DNA of 64,000 nucleotides from Hordeum vulgare subsp. vulgare (GCF_904849725.1 NC_058519.1:539718316-539782315); one strand, 5' to 3'. Numbered from the stretch's first letter, positions 31,111 to 42,913 are shown. A program made the numbers and translations. Notes: a model not told the origin generated them from the sequence alone.

Positions 31111-31690
31111 ATGCAAAGCATGTAATTGTCAGTTGTCTTGACATCTGCATGAGCCTCACCGAGGGTCTGTAGAATCTCCGAGTGGATCTGTAGGATACAC
31201 TCGAAGGTCATAGAGTACTTAGGCGATTCGGGATCGCAGCTAGGTTGTCGAGTGCGACTATCAGGTCGTACTCGGAGCGAATTGTTACTCATGTAGTTGT
31301 AAGTGGTCTTGACATCCACATGAGCCTCAATGAGGTTCTGCTACTCATGTAATTGTCAGTGGTTTTGACATCCACATGAGCCTCAATGAGGTTCTGTTGA
31401 GTCCCCGAGTGTATCTGTAGGATACAGTCGAAGGCATCTGAGTACTTAGGCGATTCATGATCGCAGCTAAGTCTTCGAGTGCGACTATCAGGTCGTACTC
31501 GGAGCGAGTTGTTACTCATGTAGTTGTCAGTGGTCTTGACATCCACATGAGCCTCAATGAGGTTCTGCTACTCATGTAATTGTCAGTAATCTTGACATCC
31601 ACATGAGCCTCAATGAGGTTCTGCCACTCATGTAATTGTCAGTGGTCTTGACATCTACATGAGCCTCAATGAGGGTCTGCTAAGCCTCCG
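31111..31690. repeat. Irregular tandem array of about 57-bp units in H5
   Basis: The unit contains TACTCATGTAATTGTCAGTG followed by CTTGACATCCACATGAGCCT. It occurs about six times (starts near 31118, 31282, 31340, 31511, 31570 and 31625). Between some copies lies a longer segment including GGCGATTC and TCGAGTGCGACTATCAGG, which is related to the neighbouring 70-bp repeat. The whole is therefore a higher-order mixture of two units. Confidence 0.85.
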
Positions 31691-31728
31691 AGTGGATCTG
31701 TGAGATGCATTCGAAGGAATCTTTCTAT

Positions 31729-32497
31729 TTAAGTGATTCTTGATCGCAATTAAGTCCCCGAGTGCGACGTTTAGTGCACACTCGGAAAATTTTTGTACTT
31801 AGGCGATTCTTGATCGCAGCTAAGTCCCTGAGTGCGACGTTTAGTGCACACTCGGAAAAACGTTTGTACTTAGGCGATTCTTGATCGCAGCTAAGTCCCC
31901 GAGTGCGACGTTTAGTGCACGCTCGGAGAAAGTTAGTACTTAGGCGATTCTGGATCGCAGCTAAGTCTCCGAGTGCGACGTTTTGTGCACACTCGGAAAA
32001 AAGTTTGTACTTAGGCGATTCTTGATCGCAGCTAAGTCCCCGAGTGCGACGTTTAGTGCACACTCGGAGAAAGTTAGTACTTAGGCGATTCTGGATCGCA
32101 GCTAAGTCCCCGAGTGCGACGTTAAGTGCACACTCGGAGAAAGTTAGTACTTAGGCGATTCTGGATCGCAGCTAAGTCCCCGAGTGCGACGTTAAGTGCA
32201 CACTCGGAGAAAGTTAGTACTTAGGCGATTCTGGATCGCAGCTAAGTCTCCGAGTGCGACGTTAAGTGCACACTCGGAGAAAGTTAGTACTAAGGCGATT
32301 CTGGATCGTAGCTAAGTCTCCGAGTGCGACGTTAAGTGCACACTCGGAGAAAGTTAATACTTAGGCGATTCAGGATCGCAGCTAAGTCCCCGAGTGCGAC
32401 GTTAAGTGCACACTCGGAGAAAGTTAGTACTTAGGCGATTGTGGATCGCAGCTAAGTCTCCGAGTGCGACGTTAAGTGCACACTCGGAGAACATTTT
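31729..32497. repeat. 70-bp tandem array, about eleven copies, in the H5 3' region
   Basis: The unit starts TTAGGCGATTCTGGATCGCA and includes CCGAGTGCGACGTTAAGTGC and ACACTCGGAGAAAGTTAGTA. Unit starts are at 31729, 31799, 31870, 31940, 32011, 32081, 32151, 32221, 32291, 32361 and 32431, so the period is 70-71 bp. The right-hand copies are almost identical and the left-hand ones more diverged. It lies between the integrase stop and the antisense gene, that is in the element's 3' untranslated part. Units follow each other without spacers. Confidence 0.95.
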
Positions 32498-32576
32498 GAA
32501 TCTGCAAAAAAAAAAAACTCGATCTGCTTTGTATTATTTCACCAATACTTGTTCTTTACATGGCTTGAGTCGACGA

Positions 32577-33686
32577 TCACGTGTAGAAACGCTTTAGGAG
32601 ATCTCCGTTCCATGCTTGCGGCTCGTCCGTTTCCCTGTCGATGTTGTAGAGTCGGTATGCACCGTTGTTCAGCACCTTGGAAATGATGAAGGGTCCTTCC
32701 CAGGCGGGAGCCAACTTATGAGGTCTCTGCTGATCCACTCGGAGCACCAGGTCGCCAGCTTGGAATGTGCGACTCCTGACGTGTCGCGCGTGAAAATGCC
32801 GCAGATCTTGTTGATAAATTGTTGAGCGAGTCAGTGCCATATCGCGCTCCTCCTCTAGAAGATCCACTCCGTCTTGCCTTGCTTGTTCTGCTTCAGCTTC
32901 AGAGAAGAGTTCAACTCGTGGAGCATTGTGAAGCAAATCGCTCGGAAGGACTGCCTCTGCTCCGTAAACAAGGAAGAACGGGGATCGCCCTGTAGATCTA
33001 TTTGGGGTTGTGCGGAGACCCCAGAGCACCGAAGGTAGCTCGGTGACCCATGCACCAGCAGCATGTCCCACCTCTCGCAGGAGTCGAGGCTTCAAACCTT
33101 GCAGAATAAGTCCATTCGCCCGCTCTGCTTGCCCGTTTGTTTGGGGATGCGCCACAGATGCAAAATCCACTCGGATACCTTGGCCTGTACAGAAACCTTT
33201 GAATATGTCCGAGTCAAAGTTTGTTCCGTTGTCAGTGATTATGCTGTGAGGTACTCCGAATCTGGAGATGATGTCCCTAACAAACTTGATAGCCGTTAGA
33301 GCGTCGAGCTTCTTGATGGGCTTGGCTTCGATCCACTTTGTGAACTTGTCGACCGCCACCAACAGATGTGTGTATCCCCCTTGGCCTGTCCTGAATGGAC
33401 CGACTGTATCTAATCCCCGTACTGCAAATGGCCAAACAAGAGGGATTGTCTTCAACGCGGACGTTGGCTTGTGGGACTTGTTGGAGTAGAACTGACAGCC
33501 TTCACATCGGTCGACCATATATTTAGCCATTTCGTTCGCCTGCAGCCAGAAGAAGCCAGCTCTGAATGCTTTGGCGACAATTGCTCTTGAAGAAGCGTGG
33601 TGAGCACAGGTTCCCGAGTGAATTTCTTCCAGGATCAACTGTCCCTCCTCAGGGGAGATGCATCGTTGAAGGACGCCTGAAATGCT
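32577..33686 (-). pseudogene. H5 integrase
   Basis: The open part (32577-33638 from an internal Met) has the zinc-binding part (GTCAHHASSR ... CEGCQFYS) and the catalytic core. The core includes RGLDTVGPF (first Asp), SIITDNGTNFDS (second Asp) and HPQTNGQAERANG (Glu). A C-terminal region follows with LVLRVDQQRPHKLAPAWEGP and DLLKRFYT before the stop. It is in the same frame as RT/RNase H but separated from it by an in-frame TAA at 33687-33689. The domain itself appears intact. Confidence 0.9.
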
Positions 33687-35789
33687 TTATTTGTACAACT
33701 GGCCGTCAATGACAGTGAACGACTTTGACCTGCGGACGATTTGTCTGGCTTGGACTTCGTCTTCCGGTAATTCTTGCCTCAGGATGTATGCAATGAATGG
33801 CACAGTCCACTCTGGGATGACAGCAAGAATCTCCATGATCAAATCAACCACGGCAGGTACTTCGACTTCAGTCGGGTCCGTCGAGCTCTTTGGTTGTACT
33901 GGTTCCTCTGTGAAGGGATCTTCTTTAACTGAGGGAAGGTGGAGGTGCTCGAGGCAGACGTCACTCGGGACTGGTCTCCGAGTGGATCCGAGTTTTGCCA
34001 ACTCATCGGCTGCTTGGTTTTTCAGTCGCGAAACGTGATGGAGTTCCAAACCTTCAAACTTTTTCTCGAGTTTCCTCACCGCATTGCAGTACGTGGTCAT
34101 GGTGGGGTTCCTGACGTCCCACTCCTTCATCACTTGATTGACCACCAAATCCGAATCGCCATAGACCATCAGTCGACGGACGCCGAGTGAGATGGCTATG
34201 TGCAATCCGTAGAGGAGAGCTTCATACTCTGCCTCGTTGTTGGAGGAATCAAAGTGTATCTGCAGCACATACTTGAGTTTGTCGCCCTTTGGCGATATGA
34301 TCACAACGCCAGCGCCGGAGCCGTTCAACATCTTGGACCCATCGAAGAACATTGTCCAATGAGCCGAGTAGATGTGGGTCGGTTGCTGTTGTTCTACCCA
34401 TTCTGCTGTGAAGTCAGCCAGAGCTTGAGACTTTATAGCTTTCTTGGCCTCGAACTTGATGTCGCAGTACAACATCTCCATTGCCCACTTCGCCACTCGG
34501 CCTGATGCATCCCGATTGTGGAGGATTTCTGACAACGGAGCATCAGAAACGACGGACACCGAGTGGTCTTGGAAGTAGTGATCCACCTTCTTCGCAGTCA
34601 TGTAAATCCCGTAGATAAGTTTTTGATAGTGGGGATACCTCTGCTTAGAAGGAGTCAAGACTTCGGAGATGTAATACACTGGCCGCTGAACTTTGTATGC
34701 TTTGCCTTCTTCTTCTCGTTCGACTGTGAGAACAGTGCTGACGACTTGATTTGTAGCCGCGATGTACAAAAGAAGGGGCTCTTTACTGAGTGGAGCAGTA
34801 AGAACCGGCTGGGTGGAAAGTAGGACTTTGAGGTCATCGAATGCGACTTGGGCTTCTTCTGTCCACTCGAAGGTATCTGATTTTTTCATGAGTCGGTACA
34901 GAGGAAGTGCCTTCTCGCCGAGTCGACTGATAAACCTGCTCAAAGCCGCTAGGAAACCTGTGAGCCTTTGAACATCGTGTATTCTGACTGGCCGCTCCAT
35001 TCGGACGATGGTCCCGATCTTTTCGGGGTTAACATCGATCCCTCGTTCGGAAACGAAGAAACCGAGTAACTTTTCGCTGGGAACACCGAATGAACACTTG
35101 GCTGGGTTGAGCTTGATATCGTACCTACGAAGGTTGGCGAATGTTTCTGCCAAGTCAGTCAGCAGGTCAGAACCTTTGCGTGACTTGACTACGATATCAT
35201 CCATATACGCCTCCACATTCCAACCGATCTGACCGAGAAGGCATTTTTGGATCATGCGCATAAAGGTTGCTCCTGCATTCTTCAAACCAAATGGCATAGT
35301 GATGTAGCAGAAGCACCCGAACGGGGTGATGAAGGCTGTTTTTAATTCATCGGGGCCATACAGACGGATCTGATGATAGCCCGAGTAGGCATCAAGAAAT
35401 GACAAACGCTCGCAACCCGCAGTCGAATCAACAATTTGATCGATGCGGGGGAGCGGAAAATGGTCTTTCGGGCAGACCTTATTGAGATGCTTGAAGTCGA
35501 TGCACATTCGGAGCGACTTGTCCTTCTTGGGCACCATGACAACATTGGCGAGCCACTCGGAGTGGTGAACCTCGCGATTGAAGTTGGCTGCCAAAAGCTT
35601 GGCCACCTCTTCCCCGATTGCCTTCCTCTTGTGCGCGGCGGACAGGCGCAGGCGCTCTCGGACGGGCCGAGCGGCGGGATCCACGTGCAGTCGGTGCTCA
35701 GCCAACTCCCTGGGAACACCTGGCATGTCAGAAGGCTTCCATGCGAAGATTTCCCAGTTCTCACGGAGGAATTGGACGAGCTCGGCTTC
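33687..35789 (-). pseudogene. H5 reverse transcriptase plus two RNase H domains
   Basis: From the N-terminus: the Gypsy RT blocks WLANVVMVPKKDKSLRMC, PLPRIDQIVD, SFLDAYSGYHQI, MPFGLKNAGATF and the active site EAYMDDIVVKS. Next comes a Ty3-type RNase H with PVYYISEVLTPSKQRYP, in which the expected first catalytic Asp region reads LYIAATNQ. Then comes a second, archaeal-type RNase H with MFFDGSKMLNGSGAG, SNNEAEYEALLYGL and VYGDSDLVVNQV. The dual arrangement is known for the Tat lineage. The start is broken by an in-frame TAG at 35790-35792 just after the protease, and the end by TAA at 33687-33689. Otherwise the 679-residue stretch is open. Confidence 0.92.
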
Positions 35790-36300
35790 CTATTTAGGAT
35801 CGAGGGTGGTGGAGATGTTCGTCGGGGCAGCGGTGTCGTCCGTCGGGTGGATACTGACCTTCTTCGTCTCTCCCGCCGACTGGAATGCGGACTCCGAAGC
35901 TGGCTTCTTCGAACGCATCAAGTCAACGGGGTCGACTGTTTTCTTGTACTCGTCAAGCTCGAGGACGGCCATCTGCTGATCGGCGATTCTTGATCCCTGC
36001 TGCAGACACTCCTCGGCCCGTTGTCGATTGCCTGTGATGGTGATCACACCTTTCGGGCCTGGCATCTTCAGCTTCAGGTATATATAACATGGACGGGCCA
36101 TGAAACGCGCATACGCCGGGCGGCCCATAATTGCGTGGTAAGCGCTCTGGAAGTCCACCACCTCGAACGTCAGATTTTCCTTGCGGAAGTTCTTGTCGGA
36201 GCTGAAAACGACGTCCAACGCGATCTGGCCGAGTGACTTAGCTTTTCGTCCAGGGACGACTCCGTGGAACTGCATGCTGCTCTCGCTGAGTTTGGACCGG
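35790..36300 (-). pseudogene. H5 protease C-terminal part
   Basis: The frame includes MQFHGVVPGRKAKSLGQI, ENLTFEVVDFQSAYHAIMGR and AYARFMARPCYIYLKLKMPG, the second half of a Gypsy retropepsin. The active-site half (VLMDGGSGLNIMYADTL) lies in another frame just upstream, so a frameshift sits at about 36290-36300. The TAG at 35790-35792 ends this piece. In intact elements the frame runs on into RT. Confidence 0.85.
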
Positions 36301-38462
36301 AATGCCCATCCCTTTAAGAGTGTCAGCGTACATGATGTTCAAACCACTGCCGCCGTCCATGAGGACTTTGCGCAGTCGGACTCCTTCCACCACCGGGTCG
36401 ACGACCAGAGCTTGCCTCCCTGGGGTGGGCACGTGTGATGGATGATCCGATTGATCAAAGATGATCGCAGTCTGAGACCATTTGAGGAACATGGGGTTGG
36501 TAGGCGTGGCCATGTTCACCTCCCTGTTCACCAGCTTTAGTCGACTCTTGCTCTCAACGTCAGCAAAAATCATCAGTGTTGCATGGACTTGGGGGAACGG
36601 ATCCTCCTTGTCCTCCTCATCTTGCTCATTGCCTTTTTCACTTGGTTGCCCTTCGCCGAACCCCTGGATCAGGAGGCGACATTGCCGAGTGGTATGCTTC
36701 GGATATATGGCGTTGCCCTCTTCATCCATCTTCGTGTGAATCGGACATGGATGGTCCAGGATGGGGTTGTTGAACTGCTTCTTCTTGGGGGTGAACTGAG
36801 CCCTCCCCTTGCCCTTGAACTTGGCATTGGTAACAGCTGCGGCTTCTGCCTGCGGAGTGGACGGAGCTTTCTACTTCTGTTTCCGAGTGTTATTCCCATC
36901 TCCGTCGGCGACTGTTTTGTGCTTGCCGCTGCGGATGCGGTCCTCTTCTTCGCCATTTGCATAGCGTGCCGCTATCTCCATCATCTTGCTCATGGAGATA
37001 TCGCCTGTTCGACCGAACTTCAGGTACAGATCTCTGTACCGCACGCCTGCCTTGAAGGCGCAGACTGCTTGGTGCTCCGTGACGTTCTCCACCGTGTGGT
37101 AGAGGGTCGTCCAACGCTGAATGAAATCGCGTAGGGGTTCATTCTGCTTCTGGACGCAGTGCTGGAGCTCCACGAGGCCAGCAGGGCGTTTGCACGTCCC
37201 TTTGAAGGTCCTGATGAACACTCGGGCCAGATCTGCCCAGCTGTAGATGCTTGAGGGGGACAATTGGTTCAGCCACGCTCGCGCCGAGCCGTCGAGCATC
37301 AGAGGGAGGTGCTTCATGGCGACGTGGTCGTCTCCTCCCCCGATCTGGACTGCCACTCGGTAGTCATCCAGCCATGTTTCTGGCTTGGACTCTCGTGTAA
37401 ACTTGCTGATTCCCGTCGCCAATCGGAAGTTGGGAGGGATGTCAGCCGAACGGATTGCTCGACTGAAACACTCGGGACCAGAAACGATGGTCTTGCTTCC
37501 ACTCGGACGGTCAATATCGCGACCATCGCGGTGGGCCCGGCCCCTGTCGACCCTCCGCTGGGCGATATGCCCTCTCGCATCGGGTCTTGGGTCGTAAGTG
37601 TCACCGACTAAACGCCGATCATCATGGTGTCGGGACCCGTAGGGCCCACCCCGCGGAGGGGTGCGTGAACGGCGACGATCTTCGGGATTTAAGGAATGGC
37701 TGCCTCCCCTGTGTCGTGATGAGAACCAGGGCTGTGTACTGACCGATGCGTGTTCGCATGAACAAAACTGTTGTGGATCCTGTTGTGTGACTGGGAGACC
37801 GCCGAATTTTGCTGCTGCTCCGTGTGCAACAGGGCGCGAATTTGCTCGACCCCCCTGCCAGCCTCTGAATCAGTCGGCTGAAGGGAATCGGCTATCTTGG
37901 CGGCGGCAGCCAAATTGAGGATGGGTGTGCGGAACAGCTCCACGTTGCTCCGCCGAGTGTGCCGACTGGTAGAACGGCGAGGTGGACGGCGAGCGCCAGA
38001 TGTTTCGCCGATCTCGTGCTCGTTCCGGCCAGTATGGCGGGGACTTTCATGGGAGTTGGCCACGTGTACTTCTGCTGCAGGCCCGCGACCCACGCACTCG
38101 GTAGGAAACTCAGTCAGAACTGAGTCCGAGCGCTGGGACGGCGGGGCAACCACAACCGACTCTAAGACCGCCACTTGTGAAGACACGTTCTGGCGCGCTC
38201 AGGCGTGTTGCACCCAACGCTGGAGCCGCGGACGGCGGGACCGCTTGTTGCGGCGCGTGACGGAGATGTAGGTCAACACCGGAGCCGACTGCTGGAGAAG
38301 AAGAATGCCGCGGGCGCCGGCACGGAAGTGCGTAGCCCCGCGACGGGGAAGCGCCTCGATGTCGAGAGGGGCGTCCCGAAGCCATGCCGAATGGTCGACG
38401 AAGAAGGAGAGAGCGCCGAAGAGGATCTCGTGACCCATGCTCGAATCTCCACCGGATGACAT
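36238..38462 (-). pseudogene. H5 gag and protease N-terminal part
   Basis: The frame opens at ATG 38462 (MSSGGDSSMGHEILFGAL). It is hit by TGA at 38199-38201, a frameshift near 37690 and TAG at 36871-36873. Between these are the gag core blocks: ETWLDDYRVAVQIGG, RAWLNQLSPSSIYSWADLA, FKGTCKRPAGLVELQHC and ARYANGEEED. Then comes a CPIHTK...HTTRQC region, probably a zinc-knuckle-like segment, and the protease active-site segment VLMDGGSGLNIMYAD (DGGSG). Order and content match gag-PR of Tat elements. Confidence 0.88.
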
Positions 38463-38529
38463 GACGAAAAGATGTAGTCACAAACTCGCCGGAAGTCGCT
38501 TAGACGCGTGCCCCACGGTGGGCGCCAAC
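38463..38529 (-). other. H5 leader with primer-binding site
   Basis: Between the 5' LTR and the gag ATG. TTGGCGCCCACCGTGGGGC (minus strand) lies beside the LTR end and is the expected minus-strand primer-binding site. The tRNA is not assigned. Confidence 0.8.
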
Positions 38530-39087
38530 TGTCGTGGGTATAAGTCTGACAGTAGATGTGTAGGGTACGAAAGGATGGGCAGAGCCTTAGCTACGGCGAG
38601 ATTATATGAGTTCAGGCCCCTCTACAGTGGAGGTAACATCCCTACGTCTCAGTGCTCTGGGAGCTTGTTGTCGAGTGGAATATGGATTACAGTGAAAATG
38701 CTAACCCCTGCACCAGTGGGGGAGGGAGGCTTATATAGAGTGCGCTGCCCTCCACAACGGTTCGGTGTGCACGGGTGGAGTAGTGGCGAATAAATGCCCG
38801 CGTTACAGGTAACATATGTCTTAAATGCTAATTAAGGTGCGTGGAAACATACGACCGTTTCCTTCCAGAGGGGTTACGATGCGCAGAGTGGAATCCAGTC
38901 GGTTAGCTTGATACACTCCGAATGTTCATCTCCGACTGGATGGTGGAGGATTCGCTACCGACTGGATGATGGGATGTCCTTAATTCAGTCGGAACTGACT
39001 AAGGGTCTCATCCCTTATGAAGGGTAGTCCTTGGGTAGGACTTATAGAGCAGGCCTATGACCCTACCCTAGGACTATAACCCCATCA
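38530..39087 (-). repeat. H5 5' LTR
   Basis: On the plus strand it starts TGTCGTGGGTATAAGTCTGA and ends TATAACCCCATCA; it is 558 bp. On the minus strand, CTCTATATAAGCC at about 38729-38741 is a strong TATA box for the gag-pol transcript. Confidence 0.92.
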
Positions 39088-39092
39088 ATAGG

Positions 39093-41060
39093 TGTTTTAA
39101 AATAGTTATGGTTTAGGCTTGAACAAATGCGGAATAAAACTAACGTTTAATTTGTCAAGCACAAAGCCTACAATAACTAGGCAACCCTATGTGCACCAAC
39201 AACTTATGCTAAGCAAGATAAACAACTAAGTGATAGCAAGATATATGACAATAAACAATATGGATATCACAAAGTAAATTGCATAAGTAAAGGGTTCGGG
39301 TAAGAGATAACCGAGGCACGCGGAGACGATGATGTATCCCGAAGTTCACACCCTTGCGGATGCTAATCTCCGTTGGAGCGGTGTGGAGGCACAATGCTCC
39401 CCAAGATACCACTAAGGCCACCGTAATCTCCTCACGCCCTCGCATAGTGCAAGATGTCGTGATTCTACTATGGGACCCTTGAGGGCGATCACCGAACCCG
39501 TAGAAATGGTAACCCTTGGGGGCGGTTACCGATACCCGTACAAATTGCTCGGGGCAATCTCCACAACCTAATTGGAGACCCGACGCTTGCCCGGAGCTTT
39601 ACACCATAATGATTGAGCTCCAAGACACTACCAAGCTTCTAGGACGCCAAAGCATCCACGAAGAACAATCTCTAGGGTACTAAGTACAAAAAGGTAATAT
39701 GGCTTCTCAAACTTCACTTCCACGTATCACCGTGGAGAACTCAAACTGATGCAACTCATGCAATGGCAAGAACACACGAAGTGGACAAGTCCCTCACACT
39801 CAAATCCCTCCACAACAACAAAAGCTATGGAGAAATATAGGAGGAAGAACAAGGAGCTCAGAGAACTCCAAGATCTAGACCCAAGGGGTTCCCCTCACAT
39901 AGAGGAGAAAGTGATTGGTGGAGATGTGGATCTAGATCTCCTCTCTCTTTTCCCTCAAGAACATGCAAGAATCATTGGTGGGATTGAGAGTAAGCAAGCT
40001 CTAAGAAGGTCAACAATGGGGGTAGAACATGAGCTCAACGGATAGAATTGGACCAAGGGGGAAGAAGACCCCCTTTATATAGTGGGGGAAGGAATCAGAC
40101 CGTTACCCCCACTTACAGCCCGAGCCCAGCGGTAGTACCGCTGGCTGTAGCGGTACTACCGCTGACCCCATGGTAGCGCAAAGATATTACCGGGCCAACC
40201 ACCGCCAAGAAAGTCTTCGCAAAAAGTCCGACATAGTACAACCGCAAGGATGACGGAACTAAAGTCCTGGAGCGGTACTACCGCTGACCAGGGGCGGTAC
40301 TACCGCTAGGGCCAGCGGTACTACCACTCACCACTGAAACAGCCATAACTTTTGCATACGAGCTCAGAATCGAGCAAACCCAAGCTTGTTGGATTCAGGA
40401 CGACAAGAGATATCCAAAAAAATCTTAAGACCATGTAGATATGAAAATGCCAATGATATAGAGATGTGAGTCCTCTATGAATGAAGAACCGGCACAAACT
40501 CCAACATCGAAAACATCATAGTAGATGCATATGGACTCTGTTTTCGATGAACTCGAGCTTGTCATGAAGATGACCATAAGCTCTAAAACTCACAAAGAGA
40601 AACACCAAACAAGAACCAAGAAGTATGATGCAAGGATGGAAATGGTTTGAGCTCTCAACGAACAATACCATCGAGCTACTCACTTGAGAGCCCCCCTTGA
40701 CAGAACGACAATCTATCCTAAAACAGAAAACCTATCAAGGGCAAACCTATACCTTGGACCTTGTCCTCTTGAGCTAGATGACGATGATCTTGGCTTCCTC
40801 AAGATGGACCACCTTCTTGATTACGTTGGCTTGATGAAGACTATTTGATTGCTCCCCTATACACGACATGGGTGAGCCGCTCTTCATTATATCTTCACAA
40901 GTCCATTGCCATCACAATGGACGACAAGCTTCAAGCATGATATCTTCGTGCTGATCCACTTGAACTTGCACACCGCAATCTTGATGATGATCACCACTTG
41001 AAGTCATCCTTCATGGGTTGTATGAGATCTTCCTCTAGACGCAAGCCCATGGAGACACAC
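39093..41060. other. H4 interior between H5 and H6
   Basis: There are no supported ORFs. It includes TTTATATAGTGGGGGAAGGA at about 40072-40090, then five or six GCGGTAGTACCGC or GCGGTACTACCGC words between 40129 and 40330, each nearly palindromic. The rest resembles the interior of the same family as I recall it. Open frames such as 39749-40045 look incidental. Confidence 0.6.
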
Positions 41061-41065
41061 CTAAC

Positions 41066-42908
41066 TGTTGGAATATGCCCTAGAGGCAATGATAAATAAG
41101 TTATTATTATAATTCCTGTATCAAGATAATCGTTTATTATCCATGCTATAATTGTATTAAATGAAGACTTAGATACATGTGTGGATACATAGACAAAACA
41201 TTATCCCTAGCAAGCCTCTAGTTGGCTAGCCAGTTGATCAAGGATAGTCAAGGTCTTCTGACTATGTACAAGATGTTGTTGCTTGATAACTCGATCACAT
41301 CATTGAGTGAATCATGTGATGGACTAGACCCAAACTAATGAACGTAGCATGTTGATCGTGTCATTTTGTTGCTACAGTTTTCTGCGTGTCAAATATTTGT
41401 TCCTATGACCATGAGATCATATAACTCACTGGCACCGGAGGAATGCCTTGTGTGCATCAAACGTCACAACGTAACTGGGTGACTATAAAGATGTTCTACA
41501 GGTATCTTCGAAGGTGTCCGTTGAGTTAGTATGGATCAAGACTGGGATTTGTCACTCCGTGTGACGGAGAGGTATCTCGGGGCCCACTCGGTAGTACAAC
41601 ATCACACACAAGCCTTGCAAGCAATGTGACTTAATGTAAGTCACGAGATCTTGTATTACGGAATGAGTAAAGAGACTTGCCAATAAACGAGGTTGAAATA
41701 GGTATGCGGATACTGAAGATCGAATCTCGGGCAAGTAACATACCGAAGGACAAAGGGAATGACATACGAGATTATATGAATCCTTGGCACTGAGGTTCCG
41801 TCGATAAGATCTTCGTAGAATATGTAAGATCCAATATGGGCATCCAGGTCCCGCTATTGGATATTGACCGAGGAGTCCCTCGGGTAATGTCTACATAGTT
41901 CTCGAACCCGCAGGGTCTGCACACTTAAGGTTCGACGATGTTTTATGCGTATTTGAGTTATATGGTTGGTTACCGAATGTTGTTCGGAGTCCCAAATGGG
42001 ATCACGGACGTCATGAGGGTTTCCGGAATGGTCCGGAAACGAAGATTGATATATAGGATGACCTCATTTGATTACCGGAAAGTTTTCGGACATTACCGGG
42101 AATGTACCGGGAGTGACGAATGGGTTCCAGATGTTCACTGGGGGGGGGGGGGGACCCACCGGGGGGGGGGGGGAAGCCCATAGGACTTAGGGGTGCCGCA
42201 CTAGCCCTTAGTGGGCTGGTGGGACAACCCAAGAGGCCCTATGCACAGGAGATAAAGAAATCAAAGGAAAAAAAGGGGAGGTGGGAAGGAAGGGAAGGAC
42301 TCCACCTTCCAATCCTAGTTGGACTAGGATTGGAGGTGGACTCCTCCACCCTTGGTTCGGCCGACCCCTTGGGGCTCCCCTGAGCCTCAAGGCAGTTCCC
42401 TTCCCTCCCTCCTATATATACTGGGGTATTAGGGCTGATTTGAGACAACTTTGCCACGACAGCCCGACCACATACCTCCACGGTTTTTCCTCTAGATCGT
42501 ATTTCTGCGGAGCTCGGGCGGAGCCCTGCTGGGATAGATCACCACCAACCTCCGGAGTGCCGTCACGCTGCCGGAGAACTCATCTACCTCTCCGTCTCTC
42601 TTGCTGGATCAAGAAGGCCGAGATCATCGTCGCGCTGTACGTGTGCTGAACGCGGAGGTGCTGTCCGTTCGGTACTAGATCGGAGCCGATCGCGGGACGG
42701 ATCGCGGGACGGTTCGTGGGACGGTTTGCAGGGCGAATCGAGGGACATGAGGATGTTCCACTACATCAACCGCGTTTCTTAACGCTTCCTGCTGTGCGAT
42801 CTACAAGGGTGCATAGATAGGAAATCCCCTCTCGTAGATGGACATCACCATGATAGGTATTGCGTGTGCGTAGGAAATTTTTTGTTTCCCGTACCACTTT
42901 CCCCAACA
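41066..42908 (+). mobile_element. H6: solo LTR of a BARE1/WIS/Angela-type Copia element
   Basis: It starts TGTTGGAATATGCCCTAGAG and ends ACTTTCCCCAACA, with an exact TSD CTAAC at 41061-41065 and 42909-42913. Diagnostic interior segments are GGGATTTGTCACTCCGTG, AGAGACTTGCC, CTTAAGGTTCG and CAAGAAGGCCGAGATC. No internal region is present, so the element was reduced by LTR-LTR recombination. TATA region CCTCCTATATATACTGGGG lies at about 42408-42426. Two long G runs occur at 42140-42153 and 42161-42173. Confidence 0.93.
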
Positions 42909-42913
42909 CTAAC

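Larger units (their letters stand above)
26314..39087 (-). mobile_element. H5: Tat-lineage Ty3/Gypsy retrotransposon, reverse orientation, nearly complete
   Basis: LTRs lie at 38530-39087 (5') and 26314-26848 (3'), flanked by an exact TSD ATAGG (26309-26313 and 39088-39092). The primer-binding stretch TTGGCGCCCACCGTGGGGC is on the minus strand right beside the 5' LTR. The order gag, PR, RT, RNase H, second RNase H, INT runs from 38462 to 32577. It is followed by two tandem repeat arrays and an antisense multi-exon gene. Short LTRs, a dual RNase H, a repeat-rich 3' region and an antisense ORF are together characteristic of the Tat lineage. By rough hand count the LTRs differ at about a dozen positions plus one 23-bp gap. 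Several nonsense and frameshift lesions make this copy non-autonomous. Confidence 0.92.

Noticed and set aside
30359..31159. 266-codon minus-strand ORF in H5
   Set aside because: It overlaps the antisense gene exons and an intron in the wrong phase and matches no gag-pol domain. It is a shadow of the plus-strand exon 6.
31729..32497. A CRISPR-like array
   Set aside because: The 70-bp units adjoin each other without unique spacers, and the array lies in a plant retrotransposon. It is an ordinary tandem repeat.
36583..37134. 183-codon plus-strand ORF
   Set aside because: It is antisense to the H5 gag core, which has clear gag motifs on the minus strand.
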